From: Progne subis subis
Lineage: Eukaryota > Chordata > Aves > Passeriformes > Hirundinidae
Assembly (NCBI GenBank): GCA_022316685.1
Contig: JAKJHU010000039.1
Span: 7,559,808 to 7,623,807, forward strand
Length of the DNA: 64,000 nt
Reading direction: 5' to 3'
The position numbers were made by a program, and so were the translations under genes. Below the pieces are notes generated by a model. That model did no database searches and was not told the origin of the DNA. It saw only the letters and a list, made by a program, of their open reading frames with translations. How positions within the stretch are numbered: the first letter of the stretch is position 1; each line of letters starts with the position of its first letter. Positions 11,034-64,000 of this stretch are shown here, one piece after another.

Positions 11034-14000
11034 CTAATGCACTCAAAATTTGATATTGAGAGTTATAGTTCTGCTTGATTTAAAGGCCTTAAAATTTTGG
11101 AGCTTCTCCTCTGTGGCCTGGTATTCTTTTCCATGCCCTCTGAGTTGTGGTCTTGTGATGACTTTCTCTTGTGGCTTGTTCTTGCAAACTGCTGTCAAAT
11201 GTCACTCTTGGTCCCATCTTCTCTGTGCTTGGCTTCAAATTTCTCTCCTGCTGACCAATGTAACATAACACTGCAAAATGCCTGGCATTTTTATGGCTCT
11301 GCATTAATTTGGAATGAAAAGCACTTGTCAGTTTGATGCCAAGGGTAATTTGGCTCAAATTGATGAGACCATTCAGTGACAAATTCAGGTATGTGTGTGT
11401 ATGCATTGAAAGACTGCGCTCTGGTTTCTTCAGTTGTTCTTAAACCTCTTCATAAAGTATTTAATGAAACATACCAGTGTTTCTTCTGAAGAAACAGTCT
11501 TCAGGAGAGTTAACTTTGTCTCTTCCTCCACTCTCCTTGTCTTGGGGCTGACATTTCCTGCATTTGCTTGTATGTTTCTTTGAAAATGCATACAAGAAAG
11601 GGCACGTGAAATTCTCAGCTTTTTTTTTTGTTGTTGTTATTGTTGTTGAAGGAAAGGCTGAGGGTGATAAGCACTACTAGACATAAAATATGTGCACAGG
11701 GGTCGCTGTTATGTTGGGACCAGCAGTTGCCTGCTCTTGCTTTGTGTAACTCTGTGGAGCAAATATTTAAAACTTGTGTATATAGAGAAAAGGTACAAGT
11801 TGGCTGAATTATGGGGATCCTGCCACACAAAGGATGTGGAAGTACTGATTCACTTACACTGATGCTTTTATTTAGCTTTGCCTTCTCTAATTGAAGATTT
11901 TGAGGCAGACTTTGCTTCTGTGAGTTCGTAGTATTTTGTAGAAGTCAGTAAGTAAACTAAGGCTGCTCTGTCTTTCCAGTCATTATAAACACGTTTATCT
12001 GTTGAATATTCCCACTCTGATGTATTTCCAGTGTCTAAACTCCAAACTCATTTAAGCTGAAATTTTAGTTCTTTTTTATTTCTTACAAAATTACTGACAT
12101 TCTGTAATTTTGGTTTATTTAAATCAGATTATTTCTGTGTGTGCTATAAATTTCCCGGGCAGTCATATCTCCCATTTGAAGTTGCTGGAGTTTGAATCTG
12201 CACTTTCTGCCTTCTCCAGACGTGGGGGGCTCTTTATTTTTGCCTACTAGCATAAATAGTACACTGTAACTATTGGATTTTAGTTTGTTTCATTCATTAG
12301 TAGCTGCGCTTGGCTGAGGTTTTTCTGCCCGGCTGGCAAAGACCATCATCCTCAGTTTCTGTTGTCAGAAGGGAGCTGGGCAGGAGTTTTTGTTTTTGTT
12401 TGGAAGGCACTAAACAGGTACGTGCGAGGGTGTAACAAAGGTTCGAGCATCTCTGTCTCTCCGTGCAGTCAGCTCAGATGCACTGCTAACGATCATCCCA
12501 TTAAACTTTTAAACAGCGCTGCAGGACTAACATTGATCTCAGCTGTTAATGGCTGGAATTAAACGTGTCAGGCTGGAAGGCTTTCACTTAAACGTACTGG
12601 TTCACTTGTTAGGCAGATGATAATAAATCTTGCTTCCTGAAAAAAAGAACGTGGATTTGAAGTCAGTTGAAGTATCACTGCGGTGCAGTGAGGGTCATCT
12701 TGAAGGTAGCAAATGTGCCTCAGCTCTGTTTTACAGCAGCAGGGTGGTTGTGGCATTATGTAGTCAGCTCAATGGCATCTCTGTTATGAAAACACTGGTT
12801 TTTATTATTACTGGTCATTTTTCATCTAAATTATTCATTATTCTTTTTTTACTGTTACTCATTACTGTCAATGAGTAGCAGCAGTAGTTTCTTAGAGGAA
12901 TGATATGTACTTGTGTCTCTGCTGGATTAGTCATTGGTACAAAATTGAATCCACAAGTGTATTATGTCAGATTTAGTGCAGAATTATGTTAATACTTTTG
13001 AAATCAGAAAAATACAGATAATTATTACTAAGATAAGTTTAATGGCACTTTATTTTCTTCACTACAAAGTAGGGGTAAAGAATTTAGACCCTCATCTAGA
13101 TTGTGCATTAGATCCTCACCTGAGCATCATGCTCAGAGAACCGAGGTTGATCAAATTTCTGTTTGAGCAGCATTTGTTCCTGGCAAAGAGAGGCAAACTG
13201 CTGGAACCGAAATAAATTGTGAAAATTTTTAAAAGAAAATAAATTCATAAGTACAAACTTGGTCTGTATGGTAGTTGTGTCAATCTTCATTGAAATAATG
13301 AGCCCTTATTCTAAGGCTGATTTTTTAGAGAGGGATTACTTTTTTGGTACTTCTAATTTTTTTGTGAATAAGCAAAATATGTCAAGAATTGGAAGGAAGA
13401 GTGAAACTCATTAAGTTGCCATTAGTTTTCATAGCTTTTTCATTGGTAACATTATTTTTGACTCAGATTTCCATGTAAAGAATATACAGCAGTCTCTGGT
13501 CTGCTTCCCTCATCTTTTAAAGCCTGAGGAGATTACCTAGCTTGGAATGAACTTGATACACATAACATCTATTTGAGTTTTTTACTCTGTTAAAACTCTG
13601 TCATGGGTGGTCTGTTGGTTCTCACATCTGAAGGGCAGTTGCTAAAGGCAGCTACTCAGATCAGTCTTACCCTGGATGAGTCATCTTTTATTTAAAGACT
13701 GCAGGTCCCTTTTTTCTCACTGTGGTTTGTCAGAAATTTCGAAAATACAATTGCTGTTGCCTTTTAGCGCTTGAAGCACCCTGTATTCCTTTCAATTTAC
13801 AGAGTGACATTCTGTCTGATGGTTGCTCCAAGAGCTTTTCTGAGCTCTTTTCTGACCAGTCTTGAACAATCCTGCTTGTCAAATTGGCAGTTGATAAATG
13901 GAAAAAAAAAAAATAATTAATAGTAAGTAGGAATAACTTCTGCCTTGGCCAATAAACCTTTGTACCAGTTTTGTAGCGTAGTGTAAATGTAAAATAAACT

Positions 14001-14232
14001 TAGCTCACAGGAAAAAAAGAGGAGGAGTTTTTGATTGATATGTTCTTGTAGTACTGATGGGAAAGTAATTCTTGTAATTGCTTCTGTTGCCTAAAGACAA
14101 AATCAAAAGGATGGTGCATCATGTTGGTTGGCAAATGAAGATTTCATCAGGCATGCCTTTTTATTTTGCTTGACGGCATAGTATACATTTCATTTAATTA
14201 AATTTCACATTTTATCCCCATATCATATTTTA

Positions 14233-14268
14233 TCTCAATATAAAAAATATTTCTTTTTTATATTGAGA
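14233..14268. repeat. Perfect inverted repeat, 15-bp arms
   Basis: Arms of 15 bp (left arm core CTCAATATAAAAAA) pair perfectly around the loop TATTTC. It is AT-rich and may be chance, or the relic of a small foldback element. Confidence 0.85.
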
Positions 14269-16149
14269 AGCATCAAAACTATAACACCAGGGAAAAAGCA
14301 CTATCAAGTAATTCAGCATTTCTAAAAGTGGGTTTCTTGTAAAAAGAGGTGCATCTTTACATGCTTTTGTTGTATTTGCATTGATTTACTGGTGCTGGTG
14401 ATGGCCAAGTAGCTCCAGTTGCTGACAGAACGTTCACTCTTTCCTAGTGCTTGACCAGCCCAGAGCATGGCTGTGCCACGCCTCCAATTACAGCAGAGTC
14501 CCACCCGTGTGTGGACAGTGTGGCTTTGGGTTTGATGTTTTCTTCTGCACTTAGAAATTGCCTGGAAACATCTTGTATACATAACAAGGACATATTTGTT
14601 ACTAATTGAAGGCAGCTCGTTCCCAAGTTCTGGGCTGGTGTTCCACTTTGCGCTGTGAGCACTGCGCCTTTTACTCTGTTCTCTGCAAAACCAGCGTGCT
14701 GCAGGAGAACTTACCGCCCTACATTCTTGCCCTGCTTCTCCCAAGTTTGTATGCATGTGCCCTTCTTTTATCATTACTTTTGAAACTTCATGAATATCCC
14801 TGGTGTGCAGGCTTACAGCTTATTGAAGGGTACTTCACTAAGTGTTTGGAATGAGTTTGTTTGCATAGGGTAGGGAGTATGCTGCTTTCTATACAGGTTC
14901 ATGGAATTGAGGTTGCTTATTATCAGCAGTGGAAAGATCAGGTCTGGAACTTTTACTTTTTTTTTTTTTTTTTTCCCTGCATGAACAGTTCTGTTTCTAC
15001 AAAACTTAATTCTTGCATAATAAACAGTCAGCCTTTGTAATTCAGTCCTAATAGTTTTTTCTTTGAGAAATGCTAGTGTTTCTGGCCATGTTAGCAGGCG
15101 CTCATTATTAAGATCAGCAATTACACCAGAACATTTTTTCTTTCTTTAATTTAGGCTAAAAATAAATAAATACATTTATACTGGTTTTGCAAATGTGTGC
15201 TTATACAATTGAAGTGTTTTGTTTAGAAACAAGATACAATAACTTGAGAAGCTGTTGCTTAGAGCTTTGCCCAGTCAAATGTTAGAAACCCCTGAGGGTG
15301 CAGGTTCTGCAATTTACCAACACCAGTCCCAGTGGCTAATAATCCTTACAGTGATTTTTTTTTTTTTTCTATCAAGAGGGAAACATGCTTATTTTAATTA
15401 TGAAGTAAAGAATCTGTCTTCATTCTGTTGGTAACCTTCCCTTTTGAAGGCTGTAAGGTCATCTTGAGCCTTTTCTTTAGCAGGCTGAAAACTGGTTCAC
15501 CAGGCAAAAAGAAATTTGATTACTCTGATATTTACATGTACTTTTTATTTGTTTTCAGCTTCAGTCTTCTGAAGAGTGATTGAAAAGGGAATGCTTTCAA
15601 AAGAACATGCAACCTGTCTTTCATGTCCTACCAGAATAAGCCAGGATAAGTTCAAGTTGAATGAGTTTTGAAAGGAAATGTTTTTGCCCATGAATTCAAA
15701 ACTATGTCTAGAGGCTAGGAGAATGGATTGATAATGGTAATCAATACTATTGATAGTATTGTACATTAATTTTTCAGAACAGCTGAATCACCTTTGCCAG
15801 TTCTGCTGGTTGTTGGATAATCTTTCTAGAAAATTATTATGGTTATGGTATTTGAACTTGCTTTTTACTGGTTTAGAATGAAACTGTGTTAACAAAACAG
15901 AAATGAGAAAGGTGATTTCAGTAGTTAAATGAACGCAGTTGTATGGTGTACGTGGTGGGTCTGCTGAATTTAAATGTAGCATATAAAGAGCTAGTAATAA
16001 TCGTGGAAGTCCAGTCTTTTTTTGATGAGCTACTGCTTAATAAACTTTGTTGGTATTGCAAGACTTTGGAATTCTTGCTTTCTGTAGAAACACTTTATCT
16101 TATGTGCTTTCATTCCTAACACTGATCTTTGTATTAATTATTTTCCTAG

Positions 16150-16233
16150 AAAATTGAGTTCTTAACATCCTTTATCCAAAAGCCTGGAGCAGCAGAGTGA
16201 CAGTTTTTACAATGAGGAGAAATTATCTGCTAG
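16150..16233 (+). other. HEATR5A: Probable non-coding exon 2 of HEATR5A (5' UTR)
   Basis: This 84-bp segment is bounded by an acceptor (TTATTTTCCTAG|A) and a strong donor (CTAG|GTAAGT). It lies between the promoter and the first coding exon. It carries an ATG at 16212 that, after splicing to 17738, opens a 22-codon upstream ORF ending before the HEATR5A start. Support is from splice signals only. Confidence 0.5.
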
Positions 16234-17737
16234 GTAAGTTAAGTGCCAATGTCTGGAAACATGATCTTTTCAGTCAGGGAAAGCAGCTGTGAGTTGTAAT
16301 CCTGAGATGAGTATATAAATTGGATAAGTTGCTGAGGTAGGTGGTTTGGAGATGGTGAACATTAGAACAGGCCTTGGGTGAGGTGAAGAAAAGGAGCACT
16401 TGTGACCTATACATGTAATTTTCATGCTGAGCAGTGATGAAACTCTACACTTAATCCTGCTTTTTTTGGTATGTTTCAAAAAATGTGAGGATAGAGCTAA
16501 ACTCTGTGAGTGTTCTAGGAGTAAATTATGAACTTCTATGTACCTAGGCAGAAAAAAATATGTAGAGGTATAACGTGCTAAGTGTATTTAGATCTGCTTA
16601 CCATTTTATAGTGTGGTGCCTTGTCAAGCTGCTTGGTATTTCAGGTAGATTTGAAATTACAGTTCTTTATAATAAATTAAATGTGACTTTTTTTTGGTTT
16701 GGTTTGGTTTTTTTGTTTTTGTGAGTAAATTTTACATAAAAATGTGTAGAAAGTGGTAAAGGTAACCTTCTGCTCAGTGTTTGATGACAACCTGAGTGCT
16801 GAATTATTTACCAATGCTTTATATTGCCCATCTACTTTCTGAGGGATCATTTTACACTATAATATTGTTACTGCATAAGAAAAACTGCGTTCAGCAGTCT
16901 TACTGACCTCTGAAAAGGATAACTTGCTTGGGAGTTTAAAATATGGTTGACATTTTACCAGAATCTCCCTGACTGTTTATTTGTGAAGCCTACAGAATGT
17001 TGTATTTTGAGGCTATATGGCATTTAGATATTGGGGGGGAAGATATCATTAGAAGTATTTTCCATCTTGGTTTGCTTATCAACAATGTGGAAATTCCTGA
17101 AATAGTCTGAGAGACACAAGTAAAACATAACTTTTTTTGAACTTTGGGTTTTAAAACCATCTGTCGAGGTTTGGGGTTTTTTTTTCCAAAAGAGATTATT
17201 AGAGGTTTGCTCAGCAATGACATTCTGCCTTGCTTGTCACTGAGAATACTTGAAGTGTTTGAATAATCTGTCAGCATTTATATTTGTGAATATAGTTAAC
17301 AGGAGTTTGTTAATTGTTGCAGCTTTTGTTGTACTTTGTTCTTGATAACAAAATCATTATGATTGACTTTGTTCTTGATAACAATATAATTGTTTGAGGT
17401 CATTTGGTCATTACTTTCAGGTATATAATTAAGGACTAGAAAACCTTCTTGGTTCATGCAAACTTCATGCAAGATTTCATGCAAACAGGGTGAGGGAAAA
17501 TCAGTCCTGATACATTCAGAAGTATATTTAACTTCAAGTGGCGTATTACATCAATACCGTTATCTCATTTTCAAAAACATTTGGTATTACTAAGAACATC
17601 TTAATAAAACTGACATAATTTCCTTTTTATATTAGGATTTTCTTTGAAATTTTCATTTTAGTAAGTCAAGTGTGAATATTATGTATGATATAGTTGTATA
17701 ATTTTTTATTAACTTTTTTCTTTTTTTTTCTGTTTAG

Positions 17738-64000
<46,263 letters not shown>

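Larger units (their letters stand above)
7691..16149 (+). other. HEATR5A: First intron of HEATR5A (non-coding)
   Basis: About 8.5 kb of AT-rich sequence lie between the CpG island and the next probable exon. Open frames here are short and unlike known proteins. Two clean hairpins are present (11007-11033 and 14233-14268). A patch at about 12400-12590 is less AT-rich than its surroundings and may be a conserved regulatory element, but this cannot be tested here. Confidence 0.6.

Noticed and set aside
12436..12446. GGTTCGAGC resembling a tRNA T-loop
   Set aside because: No matching acceptor, D or anticodon stems could be found around it.

Overview
The window is vertebrate nuclear DNA, almost certainly from a bird and probably a songbird. 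It has small coding exons separated by AT-rich introns with GT-AG borders, a CpG-island promoter, 3' ends of CR1 LINE elements (5.4, 27.5 and 59.8 kb), and LTR fragments of avian endogenous-retrovirus type (6.0-6.5 and 42.2-43.1 kb). It contains no bacterial-style genes, operons or CRISPR arrays.

One gene fills the window: HEATR5A (HEAT repeat-containing protein 5A), on the + strand. Layout: 1-5375 is intergenic with no recognisable gene. From 5376 to 6472 a CR1 3' end is followed by an LTR. A CpG island at about 6890-7690 marks the promoter and non-coding exon 1, with a likely donor at 7277/7278. A probable second non-coding exon lies at 16150-16233. The first coding exon begins at 17738, with the start codon at 17859. 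I place 31 coding exons, from 17859 to 63250, by reading frame, splice sites, phase continuity and family similarity. Together they encode about 1,742 residues. Family members are about 2,050 residues long, so roughly the last 300 lie past the right edge.

HEATR5A and its paralogue HEATR5B, relatives of yeast Laa1, are large cytosolic alpha-solenoids. HEATR5B and Laa1 work with the clathrin adaptor AP-1 in endosome/trans-Golgi traffic; a similar role for HEATR5A is inferred from the family.

I found no new biological system. The most notable points are: (1) a net +1 frameshift at the start of coding exon 6, apparently bypassed by a downstream acceptor; (2) a possible 27-nt in-frame microexon at 49471-49497; (3) a GC-AG intron after coding exon 25; (4) a leader with three small upstream ORFs, one spanning a splice junction; (5) opposite-strand G-quadruplex arrays beside the promoter; (6) a perfect 40-bp palindrome at 48033-48072. 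Family comparisons were made from memory without alignment tools.
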